This document shows, one piece after another, positions 23,481 to 37,724 of a stretch of DNA of 64,000 bases; position 1 is the first letter of the stretch, and every line of letters begins with the position of its first letter. Below the pieces are notes generated by a model. The model worked only from the letters and a program-made list of their open reading frames with translations. It was not told where the DNA came from and did not search any database. This stretch comes from Orthonyx spaldingii (Eukaryota > Chordata > Aves > Passeriformes > Orthonychidae): assembly GCA_013397795.1 (NCBI GenBank), contig VZTJ01002642.1, positions 558,001-622,000 on the forward strand, in the 5' to 3' direction. The translations under genes were made by a program, and so were the position numbers.

Positions 23481-26400
23481 TTTGGTGGCTTTTGTGGAGT
23501 TTCTTTAATTTTGTATTTTGAATTTCTCAGAAGTGTGAAATTTTCACAATTAGGCATCCTTAGCAAAGACAGATGGATGCTAGGAAAGGTTAATAATGTA
23601 TAAAAAGTTATCAAGACAGTAGAATGTTATAGCAATAAAGAATTTCTTTATAGATAGCTCTGATAACCTGCACATTTCTATCACTTATTTTAATTACAAG
23701 ATTTGAGGGGAAAAGAGAAAAAAAAAGAAACATTTCTGTGTATTCATAAATTTCTGAGCTTGTTAAAACAGTATTTTTTTCTTGAATAAATAGAAATTCA
23801 AAGGGTTTTGTTTTGCTTTGCTTAGTCAGAAAACATGGCATGCTGATATACAAAGTTCTCATTGGGATGCTCCACTAGTTTCAAGGATTTTTAATGGAAA
23901 ATTTTGTGAGGTTTGGATAAAAATTATTTTTGGTAAAATTCTTAACAGTCTGAAGCTTGGAAGAGGAGTAAATGTTCCAGTTTTTACTCAGAACCATGTC
24001 AGTATCAATGTTGACTTAATCTCTCAAGTCTTGAAAGAAAACTACACAAATAGCTTAATGTTCATTGGACCAACAAGAAAAAGGTGAAGTTCATTAACCC
24101 TGGGGTTACACTACTTACCTAGGTTGTGGAAGAAAGCAATCCCTTGTCTGGACCACCTATGGTCATGCAGAATAAAGAATTAGCATTTGATTCTTCCACA
24201 TCATTGGTGAATATATGGAACATCAGAAAAAATGATCTGAAGTGTGTCTGTAATATTTTTCTGCATAATTTCAGTATTTTGGATTGGCTGAATGGAAAAC
24301 ATTTATGAAGTGGAAAAATCTAGTTAGTTACAAATTTTGTCTGGTTTTTTTTGCCCCCATTGTTTACATTTTTATATTTTTTTTAAAAATGACCAAAGTT
24401 CTATTCTCAAAAATTGTGTTAACTCTAAATATAGAACTAGAGAGCAGAAGACTCACGATGGATTTATCTTTCATCTTTCATAATAAAACAATGCCATTTA
24501 CAAAATCCAAAATCAAAACAAAAAAGGGTAAGGGAAAATTAAATGGTTTCTTAACAAATTGGACTTAAGATAAACCCATAAGAAGCCTTATTTTTACTGA
24601 TTTTTTTTGTATTTTGCCATTTTAGAGATTAGGACTGAATGCAAGTTTTTATGCCTGATTATATGTAAAGCTGACAATCTCACAAAACTAGTCAGAATGG
24701 TTAACATTAAGTACTCTGTAAACACATACAAGTCAAGCCTTTGGCAAAAAATAATTGCTTCCTTAATGCAGTGCAAGTAAAAGAAAATGGATCACAAAGA
24801 AGGAAAGCAAAAGGAAAACACATACATAGAAATGAAAACAAACACCAAAAAATAGAAACTCTGGTCATTCTATTTTGTAAAATTACAAATACCAACTAAA
24901 CTATTAGCATTCTTAAGGCATCCTTGCATTATATTCCAAAATTGAATTAAATGAAATTGTAAAATAGATGCCAACAACCACAAGATTTGCAGTCTATGTT
25001 TTTTGGTATATTGTTATTTTTGTATGATAAAAATGCTGCAAGCAAAGCTGAAGTAAATCAGGCAAGGGCTTTGAACACTTTTGGTGGCAATCACACATAG
25101 GCAGCATAACCTGTCCCACATCTGTATGCTCCCCATAATCAGTATAATGTCTGTTGTGTAGCAACTTCACAGACAGAAAGAAAATCACCATTCAATAGGG
25201 TAGGACTATATCCACTCAATTCTTTGTACATTAATATCTCATTTGTCTGCCTTTCCTTTTAACAAGTACTTTAAAATGGAAATCTAATTTATTAATTTTT
25301 TAAAGATACAAGTAGTTAATTGACAAAAGGGATTCACAGCTAAACTAAACAGTAAATCCTGTCTCACATTCTGTTAATATAAAAGAAAAATAATCAACTG
25401 ATGTTACTGCAAACACGACAGGGTTACTAGAAGAATTTTAAAAGTGTTTCCATATACTGGTAGCTTCAAGTAAGGCAATATATCAGCAATTGTCATGTTA
25501 TGTAAGTAATGTTTTTTATTAATCTTATTACTATGCTTCAGTTATTGGAACAATGATAGAGTAAATGTCTGGTAAGAAATATTCCCTTAATTATGTGATT
25601 TTATATCCACACTAGCTGGATTGACTGCCATAAGAGACCATGACAAAGGATAAAAGTAGAGAGTTGTTTCATTACCACGTGAAATTTCAGAAATTGCCAC
25701 ATTTTATTTTTATGGTGCAATCTAACTTTTAATCTAAAAATATAGTGCAAATCCTTGCAGTAGCCTTGGCTCTCTCATACTTGATAAGGTGGATATCCTT
25801 TGTCCTTCTGTGGGTGGTGCTGACTTGCTGGTCTTTTTGGAGAACCACATTATTTAGATGTGCAGCTCACAGACAACAGCAGAGTTTAGAAAATGGACTT
25901 CAGACATTAAGTTTTAAAAATTAAGTAAGTTTATTGTAGAGATTCCTGAAGGCTTCAGGAAACAAATTATTGAGCTTAATGCATGGGTAAGAGAGCAATA
26001 TCATGGCCCTCTGGTCATCTAATGTGCAGAAAGTCAAGTTATGTGATCAAGTGACTGCTCAAGCTAAGTATATAAAATATGTGAAATTAATGGGGGAAAA
26101 GCAGCAGTTTGTATGATCTATTTTCTTTTGCATTTACAAGATCCTGGAGATATTAAGATGTATCATTTTTTCTTGGAACAAGCCTAGACATCACTAGAGA
26201 GAAATCAAAGAAGCTGTGGGAACTCTGCAGCTTTTTGCTGACAGTTTAAGAGAAGAGCCAGGGAGTCTGCTACCTATTATCTGCAGTAAAGTATGAAGAT
26301 ATTTATGGCAATACCCTTTGGAGATATAATGACATATCAGCAAATCAATGGCATGGCTGTGCATAGTGCCAAGTCTCCTGGCCCAAGACCAAAGAAGTGC

Positions 26401-29400
26401 TTCATGATTTATGGAGCTTAAAGGCAAATTTAGTTTGTTAGGCAAAGCCTTACTCAAAAGTCAGACTTTCCTGAATACTTGGCTAGATTCAAAGGTACTC
26501 AGCTCCCATTTCACTATCAAGGAAGATCATATATTCATTGAGTTCAGTAGTAGATCTAGTGGGAAACTCTCATGAGGAATATTATTCCAATAGAAAAGGT
26601 CAGGCCACTGAAACTAAGACTTGTGTACTGGAAATGGATTTTGAGGTACTTTAGAGAAAGAGCAGAGAGTAAGTTGGGAGACTGTAAATATGAGAAAATG
26701 TAAAACTTTTCCTTTAAAAAGGACTTTCACTCATAGAGGTGTTTCTCTCCAAAGATATAAAGAGATAAGCCGGAAAGAGAGGAAGAAAGAGACATAGATT
26801 ATAAGAATATGTATATTTATACACAATAAATAACATCATAAAGAAACTGAGAGGAGACATGCCATAGGTATTTAAAATTAATTATAAAATTTCTACTTAA
26901 TTGTTTAGAAGAGTGAGGAATAGTCTGGAAAACTGGAATAATCAACGCTAAATCCTCAACACAGAGTACCGACTGAGGCAGCAGGCAACGGGGTTCTTAA
27001 CAGATTCCAGCTTTTACGCAAGCTCCTAGTTACACATTTCCAAACTTGCCATGTTCTAATTCTCTTTCCATACATTCTTAGGAAGAGACCATGTCTTATC
27101 ACTGGCAAAGAAATTCAACAGCAAATATTCAAGCAACTCCAATCAAACCTAGGAGAGTGTGCCCCCTAAATAGCTTTATGAATTAATTCCTATGGACTTT
27201 AAATTATACCAAAACATTTTGCATTTATGTTATTCAAGGAAGCAGTACTCTGGAAAATGAACAGGTAGAGTTGAGGAAGACAGCTGTTTGAAAAAAATGT
27301 TGCCTCCAACGTCGTAAAACCCTAACAGCATTCAACAACATGATTTAAATAGCAAAGTATGCTCATGTGGGTGGAGTCCAGGGGTACGGTGATAATTCCT
27401 ACTGTAATCTAAAACATGGAATTAAACTACACTTATTTTTTCTGCTAATCACTGATCTAGCCTATAAGATCACAGTGGCTACTCTTCACTGACAGTGTTT
27501 TAATGGAGGTTAACACCCCAAAACCACCTAACAACTAGAAAGTGAGGTGAGATTTTTATTGTCTGATGTTAATCATAGTACTGAAGAGCCCAGGAAATAA
27601 TCTGTGATGGTCACTGGGCCTCTTTTACCACCAGATTCTTGTAAAAGAATCCTCAAACAGAACGACATTGCTAAAAGGTTTAAAGAAAAATATAGAAAAC
27701 AATCTACAGTAGTAAATGATAGTTTCTAGGAAGAAATTTTTGCATTTAAAATAAGGTGTTTAGTCTCAAACATTATCTGTATAGCTACTGTTAAATGAAG
27801 CTATTGAGCAATTAATTGAAATAAAGGCTATTAAATCAAAATGAAAAGGCCTTTATGAGTCATATCTCTGGGGTTTTTTTTCTTAATTTAGACATTATTC
27901 CTTCCCAAACTGAGATAAGAGCAGTAAATAGCCATACATTGCCATTCATAATATGTGAAGTAGTTAGTGTGAGAACAAACCTTAGAGCCACCTAGAGTAG
28001 CTCTGAATAAATTATCAGTATTCCATACAAATAAAACACAGAGTGGCTCGAGGGCAGTGACAGAAAGAATAATTTTCCAGAGGAAAGCCAAACACACAGT
28101 AATGCATTGACAGACTAAAATATCAATATCTATATATGATACATCTACCTTGTTGGCTTGCATCATCCCCATGGATAATGGCACCTGAACTTTGAACAGA
28201 ATTGTTTCCCAACAGGAACAACAGTTAAAATGTGCTTTTAGGTTTCTATTTCATCCATCTAAACCAACATATTCTGTTAATTATTTTCACGAGACATATA
28301 TAATTAATTTTTTATGTTGTCAGCCACTTATTCATACCTTGTTTATAGTCGAGAAATAATGAATATTCAAGTGTTTTAGCTCTTATTCCACTTTTGTATT
28401 TCAAGTTAATTATAGTGCACTGCAGAGCATCTACCAATACAAGTACTCTTATGAACATTTGAAATATTTATGACTGTGGATTACATCTAATAAATAAATA
28501 AACCCAAATAATTTTCACAGTTTGCCCCAAATGTATCCACTTATTTTTATACATAACTTACATTGTAGATTCTTCCTATAAACAAATTGCAGCTTATGGA
28601 AAAATACAGATACATGCTGGCATGATGATATAACTGAAGCAAAAATATTGATGAAATTTAGGAATTAAAAGCAAACAGATTTGGCTCACCTGGAGCTTTT
28701 CACATGCCTATTATCAGTAGTTTATATGAGAAAAGGGGATTTATTTAATGACTACTATTTTATTTAGCTATCTCAAGCCAGAAATTATTATCATTAACTA
28801 GAAAGGAACTATGCATTACAGAAGTCATGAAACAGAACCCTGTCCCAGTATCCGAGCAACTAGAAAGGAAAAAATTGTTCAAGTTCTGCCTGACCCCTCA
28901 CTATTTAGATGATGAATTTCGTTAGTAAGGAACAATTTTCTAGTGTATTATCAGATTTCCCCATCCAACCTCACCAACTGGGTGGTATTTTACAAATTTT
29001 TGTACTATAAACTATATCTTTCCTTTAAGGTCTTGCAAAAATTTATTTTTTCTGTTTGTCAACAGTTAAGAAATTCCATGATAAGATGGACATGAATTTT
29101 TTATTGATTTATTACATTGAATAATTGTGTGTTTACAACCATATGGAAGAAAAAATTACATATGTGCTTAGACATCCACTTCCAATAAAGTTGTCAGCCT
29201 GTCTAGCAAGGGTCATATCTCTGATAGAAAATACCAGACAGCAGAGGAAGTTATTGCATGCATCAGTCATCTCATCAAAATAATGATACAGATTGCAATA
29301 TGTCCATTTTACTATATCACTATTATTCACTATTATTACATTTTTTAACTTCAGATTTGTCCTTATTACATTTTGCACACTGAGAAAAAGCAATGCTATT

Positions 29401-31298
29401 CTACTACTGTCTCTCTGTTCACTATTTTTCTATTTCATACCAGGGAGATAATATTCTGCATTTTATTTTTGGGGAACTGTCTTCTGTATTGGAAAACACA
29501 CGCTTGAAGAGAGTAGATTCATGCCAAGCCCGGAACATACAACCCGGTTTAGTTTAAGGCAGAAAGTCTCACGACAGTGAGAGGTTCTGAGCCTATTCCA
29601 ATGCTCTCGGAAAAGCTAAAAGATGGAATATCTGCAGTAATTAGGTTATTAATTAGATTTTATCATGTTCAACACAACTATTGTGCCTCTTTTTCTGACC
29701 TCAATAAGAAGTTTCTTGGTTTTGCACATGGTCCATTTCTTTTAGCATTCAAACCCCGGAGCTTTACAGATGTTAACAGTAGAAGCTAGACCCAAGACAA
29801 AAGCTTTCCAAGCACCAGCATTTTCTTAGTTTACTCTTAATAAAACAGAGCTATTGCTTTTTAATCAAATAAGGATTTCCATATGTTCTAGTGATTGCCC
29901 ACATCCTTTACTGGCAAACAAAGAATGTTCTCCTAGCCCTATATTATGTTTCCATATTTAAATATGTACTCATCCAAATCCCACAAACAGAAACAATGTA
30001 CACTTTTGTTTGCAAAGAGTTGATTTCCTGGGTGAATTACAACAAGGAGTACAAAGAAAAGAACAGACTAAATACAAGTGAATACAATGCAGAGTCAACA
30101 AAACAAAAACCAAAAGCATATTTTACCATTACAGTTCTAATTTAATATTGTTTCAAGATTGTAAAGGAAAGAATATACAAAGTTTCTGTATATCTTATTA
30201 CTGTAACATTCTGTTACCTTTGAACTCTCATTTTAAGGGAAAAGTTTCTACAACAAAACTTCAGGGAATCGTTTGTCAGGTTAGTAAAGCCATTCTACTG
30301 ATTTTTTTATTTGTGATGAAAAATGTTTCTTTCTCTTAAGTGTCTCTGTCAGTACTAAACTTATAAAAATACAGAGGTTGCAAAAGTTTGACATAGTAAT
30401 GTACTAATCCTGATTTAAGCACCATCTGGTACTCACTTTTCTACCCTTCCTGCAGTTTCATGTATAAATAGCTACAAGAGTAATTCACAAAGAAAGGCTA
30501 AAGAGAGAAATACAGCCGAAGGGAGGGAGATACAAAAATAATAAAACGAAAATTCAGACTGTATTTTCGACAATGCAGAAATATGCAATAATCAGCTTAG
30601 TCTGATCGATAGTTGATCACTGCTTTAGTGGTCTATCAGATAAAAAGAGGCCAGAAGAGTCTCTTGAAAACCTTTTTTGCCTATTTTGTTGTAGGCTAGA
30701 GATTATGTGAAGAGTTCACTCTTCATCTATTTTACACACATACATATGCATTCACACATATATAAATGAATTACATTTATATAAACTCTAAATGCATAAC
30801 TGCAAGCACACTTATAATCAAGGGATGTGAAGCGCATCTATCAGCTTCTGATTTAATTTCCATGCTTTTCTGTAGGAGTTATCTAAGCAGAAAACTTTCA
30901 AAGAGAGAGTACCAGGCAAACTAGCTCACTTATTTGATTTAATAAGTAAATTCCTACAAATTACTAAATTAATATGAAGGTTAAAACTTTCTGGGAATAA
31001 CGTGAAGTGCCCTCCTCTCATTCTTCACGTTTGGCACCTGACTTCCTTTTCTTTCCACTGAAGTTTCTTGTCCTGCTTTGCCCCTCCATTTTCACTGACC
31101 TGATAGCCCCTCCCTGATTCAACACAGGGTGGACTTAATTCATTTGTGTCTGTAAGAAATTTTATGTTTTGTTTAGGAGTTTGAATGAGCAAAACTGGCT
31201 GAAGGTAACAGACTTCTAAGTAACTTATATGGGTTTACATGCATTGACTGCTCGTAAAGTACCTTTTCCTCTTGTGCATGATCTCATTTCTGTCTGTT

Positions 31299-31380
31299 AA
31301 AAAAAAAAAACAAAAACCATAGAAACAACCAACCAACCAAGCCCAAACAAACCAACTAAATCCAAACAACAAACCTTGTA
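31299..31380. repeat. A/C-rich low-complexity tract
   Basis: Twelve A residues (31299-31310) lead into CAAAAACC and then AACC-type repeats (31327-31340) and CAAAC-rich sequence. It is a decayed simple repeat. A poly(A) tail of a retrocopy is conceivable, but no recognisable upstream sequence supports that. Confidence 0.65.
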
Positions 31381-32052
31381 CACACACTACACCAAACCAA
31401 AATACCAATGAAATGTGACAGCACCTTGCTTGTAATTATTTTATCCTGCTGTTAGCTTAAAATCTTATTTTGTGGTAATGTTATGCCCAGTACAGTATAA
31501 ATGCAAAGATTCTGAACTTTGTTCATTCCCTTTAAAAACATGAAAATTTTACTTTTAAGTGTGAGATTGCAGACTCAATCAAATAGTAATGAGTAAAAGG
31601 ACACAGATTCTCCTCATAACTGCACCTATTTGCATCCCCCAGTGAGAACTAGAGAGTGTCTTCTCTAGCAGCTTATTTTGCATCACAGGACCAATATTCC
31701 CATTATGAATTATTACCATCCTATACCTGCTCAAGTGTTTTGAGATATTTATTTTGCTGAAAAAGAAGGGGGCTTTATTAGCCCACCAAAAGTCATATAA
31801 ACAAACATTATCAGGGAAAGGGCAGGAAGGAGGGGGAAACTTTTTAGGAGGCTTTATGAACTTGAACATCAGCATTGTCATTGCTACTATCACACATAGG
31901 AACAAGGCAGAAGAAATTGCAGAGTCAATTTGTTTTCAACAGCAGCAGCTAATTATAGTGCAGCAAAAAGGAAGGAAAAAATGCTTCAGAGATGTTAAGA
32001 TATATAAAAATATAAATGGAATAAAGCTGGTGAAATATTTGAGGATCACTTG

Positions 32053-32274
32053 CAAACTGGAAGAGGGAAGATTTAGATTAGATATTAAGAAGAAATTCTT
32101 TGCTGTGAGGATGGTGCGTCTCTGGCACTGGGAAGTTGTAGATGCCCCATCAGGGGCAGTGTTCAAGGCCAGGTTGGGCAGGTTGGTCTAGCAGAAAATG
32201 TCCCTGCCAAGGGAGAGGGTTGGAACAAGATGATCTTAAAGGTCTCTTCCAGCCCCAGGTACTCTATGATTATA
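32053..32274 (+). mobile_element. CR1 LINE 3' fragment
   Basis: This matches the 3' end of avian CR1 retrotransposons: GATTTAGATTAGATATTAAG, AAGAAATTCTTTGCTGTGAG, GAAGTTGTAGATGCCCCATC, TGTTCAAGGCCAGGTTGGGC, TGTCCCTGCCAAGG, GATGATCTTAAAGGTCTCTT and a terminal CTATGATTATAATTA. Orientation is plus. It is 5'-truncated, as usual for CR1, and carries small internal deletions between TGCTGTGAGG and GAAGTTG. It retains only 3' UTR-proximal sequence, so no reverse transcriptase remains. The open frame at 31754-32191 runs into it and is fortuitous. Confidence 0.92.
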
Positions 32275-34169
32275 ATTACAAAATGAATACATGAAATAAC
32301 AGCATAAAACATGATATGATGTAATGGGGATGAATACAATGTTTGGTGATCTTTGTTCACATTGAACAACTGACTCTTTCATTTGTGACTTTTTTTGAAA
32401 GATTTATTTCACTTCTTAAAAGGGAAAGACTTCTATTGCCAGTTATAAATGAAATTAAACAGTTACCACAGCTAAAAATGTTGAGCCAAGCAATGCGATA
32501 GAGTCTGGAATCATTCCACTCTCTGTTTGGGTCGGATATAACTTGGTTAAGGCTAGAACAGATGGAAGTTGTGTTTAATCATGGCTGTGGCATCAAGCAT
32601 CCCTGAAGCAAAAAAAGAATCGACTTAGTAACTAATGGCTATGTTCTGCTGTCACTAACAAGAGTGCAATCAATATTAACTACATGATGCAATTAGGTTC
32701 AGAAGATACACAATTCAACATGGGGTTTGTGACTAATATTTCATAATTAAAATGTAAATGACTGACATTTACTCCATTCATACATGTTGTCCAATTCTTC
32801 TGGATGCTCAAATTTGACTAAAGCAATTACTCTCATAATAGATTACTGTATGCAGAAAAACATCAAATTAAGCTTATCACACACATAAATAAACAAAAAA
32901 ACCCCTAGGCTATGCAAAAAATGCATTAAGGCATTTCATAAAGTTATAATATTTACAGAAATAACACAAAGTACTGAATATCCTACTCAAAAATACATAT
33001 GTAACATTATTTAAAGACTACAATGTAAAATAATTATAAGACTGACTAATCAGGAAGAATCACTTTTATTTAGACAGCAGAAATTTTGTCTGTAAAACAG
33101 ATTTCAAGGATTTAGATTGGAAGCTGTCGATGGATACATACAAAATAATTATGAACAAGAAATGCTTGAGAATCAATTGAACCAAAGTCAGTACATTAAG
33201 AACAAATAATGTTTTGCTAGGAATGGAAGAAAAGTATGGAAAACCCTCTAAGGCAAATGAAAAGACTGTTAAATGAAATTTGAGCAGAAATTCAGCTTAG
33301 GGAAGGTATCCAAGAAGAAACCAGAACAAATTTGATCCAGGGCAGATATAGAGGGGGAATTTTTAAAATCAAAAGGTAAAGTGAACCAATTGTTTACAGC
33401 AAAAACAATAGTAATAATATAATTGGGGCTTTTGGTTGATTGGTTTGTTTTCCAGACACATCAAAATTATTCTGCCCAAAATGAGGATGCAATGACAAGT
33501 TGACACCAAAATATACTGATTTTTTTTTCATAAAGGATGTACTCACTTTTTATATTTTCTATTTGCTTTAAGTTAAATGAATATTAATATTGCATATGTT
33601 TATGAGTGTATGATTATTCATTGCATATGGAAAATAATCCCAGATTTCAAAAGAGACCTTGAAAAACTTGAGAAAAAAATATTTGAGATGTTGAAACTAG
33701 ACAAAATCTAAAATGTATATATAAGCATATAAATAATATATTTTAAGCAATAACTAGGGGCTATGAAAAGGAGAAAGCACTGTTTCTAATTATATCACTG
33801 CATCTCAAATGAATCTAACAATGAAATGCAAAAATGTTTTATTTAAGATAAATTTATTTGGCTAACATTCTAAGCAGTTTCATATTTATGTAGCTTGCTT
33901 AGAGCTGGGAGAGTTTTCAATAAAAACATAATTGAAAATATGCTGTGTTAAACTAATACTATTGGTATCCTTTTCATCTCCCCCCAGTGTTGATAAGAAT
34001 TGACGGAACTAAGATGAGTTGCTAAAGTGTGGCCATGATTTCTGATCTCTCTGTCACTATAACTGCATTGGATGGTTGAACATTGAGATAAGAATTGTCC
34101 CTGGAAACAGTTAATTAAACTGATGCCTTAAAGAACCTAGAAATGAAACAACACCCTTTCAAGATAATA
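32275..34169. other. Unique AT-rich DNA
   Basis: No gene or repeat recognised between the CR1 fragment and the minus-strand LTR. Short T and A runs only. Confidence 0.55.
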
Positions 34170-34199
34170 TTACTATAGGAGGTAACATAAAGGATGGTC

Positions 34200-34205
34200 T
34201 TTATT
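34200..34205 (-). terminator. LTR polyadenylation signal, minus strand
   Basis: TTTATT on the plus strand reads AATAAA on the minus strand (context CTTCAATAAAGACC). It lies about 70 bases downstream of the element's TATA box. Confidence 0.55.
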
Positions 34206-34272
34206 GAAGGTTTCCAGGGCCAGATATGGAAAATGTCCACAAAATGCCCACTTCCCCACAGGGTGAATACAA

Positions 34273-34279
34273 TTTTATA
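34273..34279 (-). promoter_or_regulatory. LTR TATA box, minus strand
   Basis: TTTTATA on the plus strand reads TATAAAA on the minus strand in the context AAACTTATAAAATTGTA. The same context is present in the plus-oriented relative at 17834-17840. Confidence 0.55.
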
Positions 34280-37200
34280 AGTTTAGCAAATTAGCATGAT
34301 TGACAAAAATCACCAATTAGAGACTTGGGTGTGAGGCAATTTCCTCTGGGTCAACCTTCTCTGAATCCCACCCCCCCTTTTTGGGGACTAAATGTTGTTG
34401 ATGAAAATGTGTCTCAAAGTGCTGGTTTTGACCTTGGTTCCCAGGAATAACCAAGATAGGATAGGGGCCTTGTACCCCCAGCTTGGAGTTCTGGAACATG
34501 TTTTGTCTTCTGCCTGTCAGGGCAGGGAGAAGTACTGGGGAAACTAGACAGGAACTAAATAACTCTACAGAGTAGTCTGCAGAGCTACAAATGTATGTGT
34601 AAAGAATACAGAGAATATAGAAAAGAAAAAAATCCAACAATCAATTCAACAGCACAACAAGGAATATTTCTGCATAAAAATACTGTTACAAAACCTCAAA
34701 AAAAACATATTCAAGGTGGGATATTGCAAAACAGTGAAACTGAAATGAAAAATTTTGTCAAATAATCTAACTTTCATATTTTGAAAGTTGAATGCACACA
34801 CTACTGCCTCTCATAGCTGTGTTCAGCATCATACTCTAAACTGTAAGTTGTGGTGGTTTTATGAGCATTTAATTTAAAAGTGGCCATTTTATGTTCATTA
34901 TAAACACTATTATCTAAGGTTCAGCTGTTCTTATTACTAGAAAAGTTAGATTAATAATCAACTTTTTAGTTCCCACTAGTAATCACCTGCCCTACAGATT
35001 TCACAGAAACAGCTTTCTTTGAAAAGTATTCTCAACCATGTCATGTGTCCCATGGTAGCTCCAGATTCATTTTCTGTTATTCTTATTGCTATTATTAAAA
35101 ATTAATTTATCTTCTGCCCTTGGGAACAGCAGATTAGACCGGCTCTTGCAAACTTTAGTAATGTAAGTTAGGCAGGATTTAAAGGTTTGCAGCTAGAGGA
35201 TACTGTGAAAATCAGATACATTCTATAAAAAAAGGACAATTTGACCACTTTAGTTGCTCCCATTCACTAATGTAAATTGCCATTGATATCACTTAATAAA
35301 CCAGTCTAAATTGTGACAGCTGATGGCTTTGATTCCTGATCCCTGTCAAACCAAACCACAGCAGCTAAAGTGAACGCCACTCCCATTAGTAATAACTCTT
35401 ATTTGCCTTGCACAGCAAAGCACAAATGCAACCAGTTAAACAATAAGTTTTCTAAAGATCTATATTACATATGGGGCCCAGGGAAAAGTCAGACATTTAC
35501 TTACTGTTTGGGTCAAGAGAGATTTAGTGCAAGAAGCCCGGGATCTGAGAGGTAGCTCTAGACTATTACACGGTACAGGAACTTTCCATTCTTTTTACCG
35601 AGGCACTTTCCATCCAAAATATAATAATAATAAGTACATAGCCACTGAGGCAAAGAATAAATTACTTCTGAATATCTTACTAATATATAATTGAAGAATA
35701 TATAATAAAATACTTTTGAAAACAGCTTGACTTTCTTCCCAACAAGTACCTGCATAATTCAGAACAGAGGAAGATATCACAGCTGTCTTATCCTTTCATA
35801 CAGAATCTATATCTATTTGCCTATAATGAAGACCACTAGGGTTTTCAAAATATAGTGAAAGCAGGTTACTTTGGGTTTATTTTGTTTTATAGGGCATGGC
35901 ACATGTTTCTGAAATACAAACGTATCCCAGAAATGCATTTGATGACAGCAACACTTGGAAAGACTGGCTGAACCAGCTATTCTCTTTTAGGTTCCCCTCT
36001 GCTCCCCCCAAGAACCAATACCTTTTCATTCAGAAGAGAACATAAAATAATTAGTCATTGATACTTTTCCTAAACTTTAAAAATCAATGGTTAATCTAAG
36101 ACCTATCCAGCTATTTATATTTCTTAATATAAGGCATTGATTCAACCATTCTGGTTGACTTTTAGATGAGCTGCCTAGTATGGTGGCTAAGGACCAACAA
36201 AAAACACCTTGAAATATGGCCAATGGGGTAATTCTAAGGCTAGGGACTGATCAAAATGTTCAAGATTGAAGGACAAAATGAGAGCTAACATCCTTTAACC
36301 TGATGGTTCCTTATAACCAGAAGTAGGAGATGAATGCCTCTCTGGTAGTAGACTGAAGTAGTTGGGACAGACTGCTGAAGATCGAGTAAAATAGATTTTA
36401 AAAAGAGACAAAATACCTCAAAACTCTGCTTCCTTTCCCATCAGAATGGAGAGCTATACTACACCTGGTTACAAAGAAATTCACTGATATATTTTACATG
36501 AAGTTTAACTTCTCAGCAATAAGACCAACAAAACCGGTTGAAGAAGCAAATCTCTCCTAGCTTGTCACCATGGAATAGTGCTGTACTTACATGCTGTGAA
36601 TAGAAACATGTTTGTGAACTAGACTTCAGGTGTTTAATGAATTATTGCATGAAGGAAGATGACTTTAAAAAAACAGTTAAAAGGAGATAAGAATATAGCA
36701 CACAGTCTCCAGCTCTCTCACACGGTCGCACTGGAAAGTGACCTCCAACTTCAGATTTATACAAGTCTGTCTAGTTATCTTATGGGGCTTATGCTAGTTT
36801 GTGACCTCTGACATAAGGATGAGCTATTTTTAAGGTGTTGATAATATTTATCATTGAGAGAAGTAATTATGGATTAATTTCAGCCCACATCCTTTATAAA
36901 ATAACAAAAACTTCCTCTTAAAATTCAAGAACAACAACATGATTATTGACAATGCAGGTTTTGCACCATCAAAAGAAAAACAAAGGGGAAAAAAGCTAAG
37001 AGGACAATTATATAAAATGTTTAAAATATTCCTTAGACCACCACACAGTGTTTCATAGAATGGCTTCTGCAAAGAAGGTGGTTTGAATATTATGGCAAAC
37101 AACACTTACAGCAGAGACTTAAATAAAAAGCAGATACATTGGTTGAAGTTAAGAGTACTTGCTGCACTCCCTTTATCCACAGAACAAGCCATCTCATCTC

Positions 37201-37724
37201 AAAAGCTGATCAGATTGGTCAAGCACTATTTGCACTTGGTAAATTCATGCTGGCTATTCCCATCAGGTATTATTCAAGAGTTATAACATAAAAGAAGTGC
37301 AATGAAAGCTATAGATTTTGTCTGCGGTTCTCTGTTAAGTCCATGGGATACCACTTTATAGCATTGTTCAGTGTTGCCATGTCATAGTATAAACCATCAG
37401 ATTTTACCTTCCTTTAAGGCTGCTTCAAAAATCGTTCAAATTACAACAAACTTAGCAAGAGGGAAAACAGAAAAGTTAAGAATCCAATGATCATTAGTTT
37501 CAGACACATAAAATAAGGAAAACAAGGATCCACAAAGGTGATAGAAGCTGCCTCACAAAAAAATTGAAAAGGTATATTTGACTTAGAGGTATTGCAAAGA
37601 ATGCAGGCAAAAGAGCAAACCTCTGCAGTTTACAACCTCCTTTTCTCCAAGAGGTTCATATATCACCTACTGTCCATTAAAAAAAAACCCCAGAAATTTT
37701 CATACAGATGGATTGTTATGGAAG

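Larger units (their letters stand above)
21398..32052. other. Unique AT-rich DNA, no gene recognised
   Basis: About 10.6 kb with no recognised transposon or gene. Visible items are a purine-rich run near 22402-22438, a TTTG microsatellite at about 23452-23480 and an A/C-rich tract at 31299-31380. A block at about 23040-23200 looks conserved. Open frames at 23059-24087 on both strands overlap each other and look like chance in a region with few stops. Confidence 0.55.
34170..34620 (-). mobile_element. ERV LTR, minus strand
   Basis: Read on the minus strand, the segment has the order U3-like sequence, TATAAAA (complement of 34273-34279) and AATAAA (complement of 34200-34205) about 70 bases downstream. 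That is the layout of a retroviral LTR. The plus-strand motifs GCCCACTTCCCCACAGGGTG, GTGAGGCAATTTCCTCTGG and GGAATAACCAAGATAGGATA are ones I recognise from a passerine ERV LTR family. It shares its TATA-proximal block with the plus-strand fragment at 17690-17912. Outer edges are approximate: neither the TG nor the CA terminus could be fixed and no target-site duplication was found. The 107-codon minus-strand frame (34317-34640) lies inside it and is not a host gene. Confidence 0.72.

Noticed and set aside
31754..32191. 145-codon plus-strand open frame
   Set aside because: Its 3' third is the CR1 3' UTR-proximal fragment and the remainder has no recognisable protein features; CR1 ends of this kind are non-coding.
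34317..34640. 107-codon minus-strand open frame
   Set aside because: It lies in the U3-like part of the minus-strand LTR; LTR U3 of this type does not encode a protein.
37053..37066. TCATAGAATGGCTT as another CR1 end
   Set aside because: Only about a dozen bases fit the CR1 terminus and the following sequence does not continue the match.
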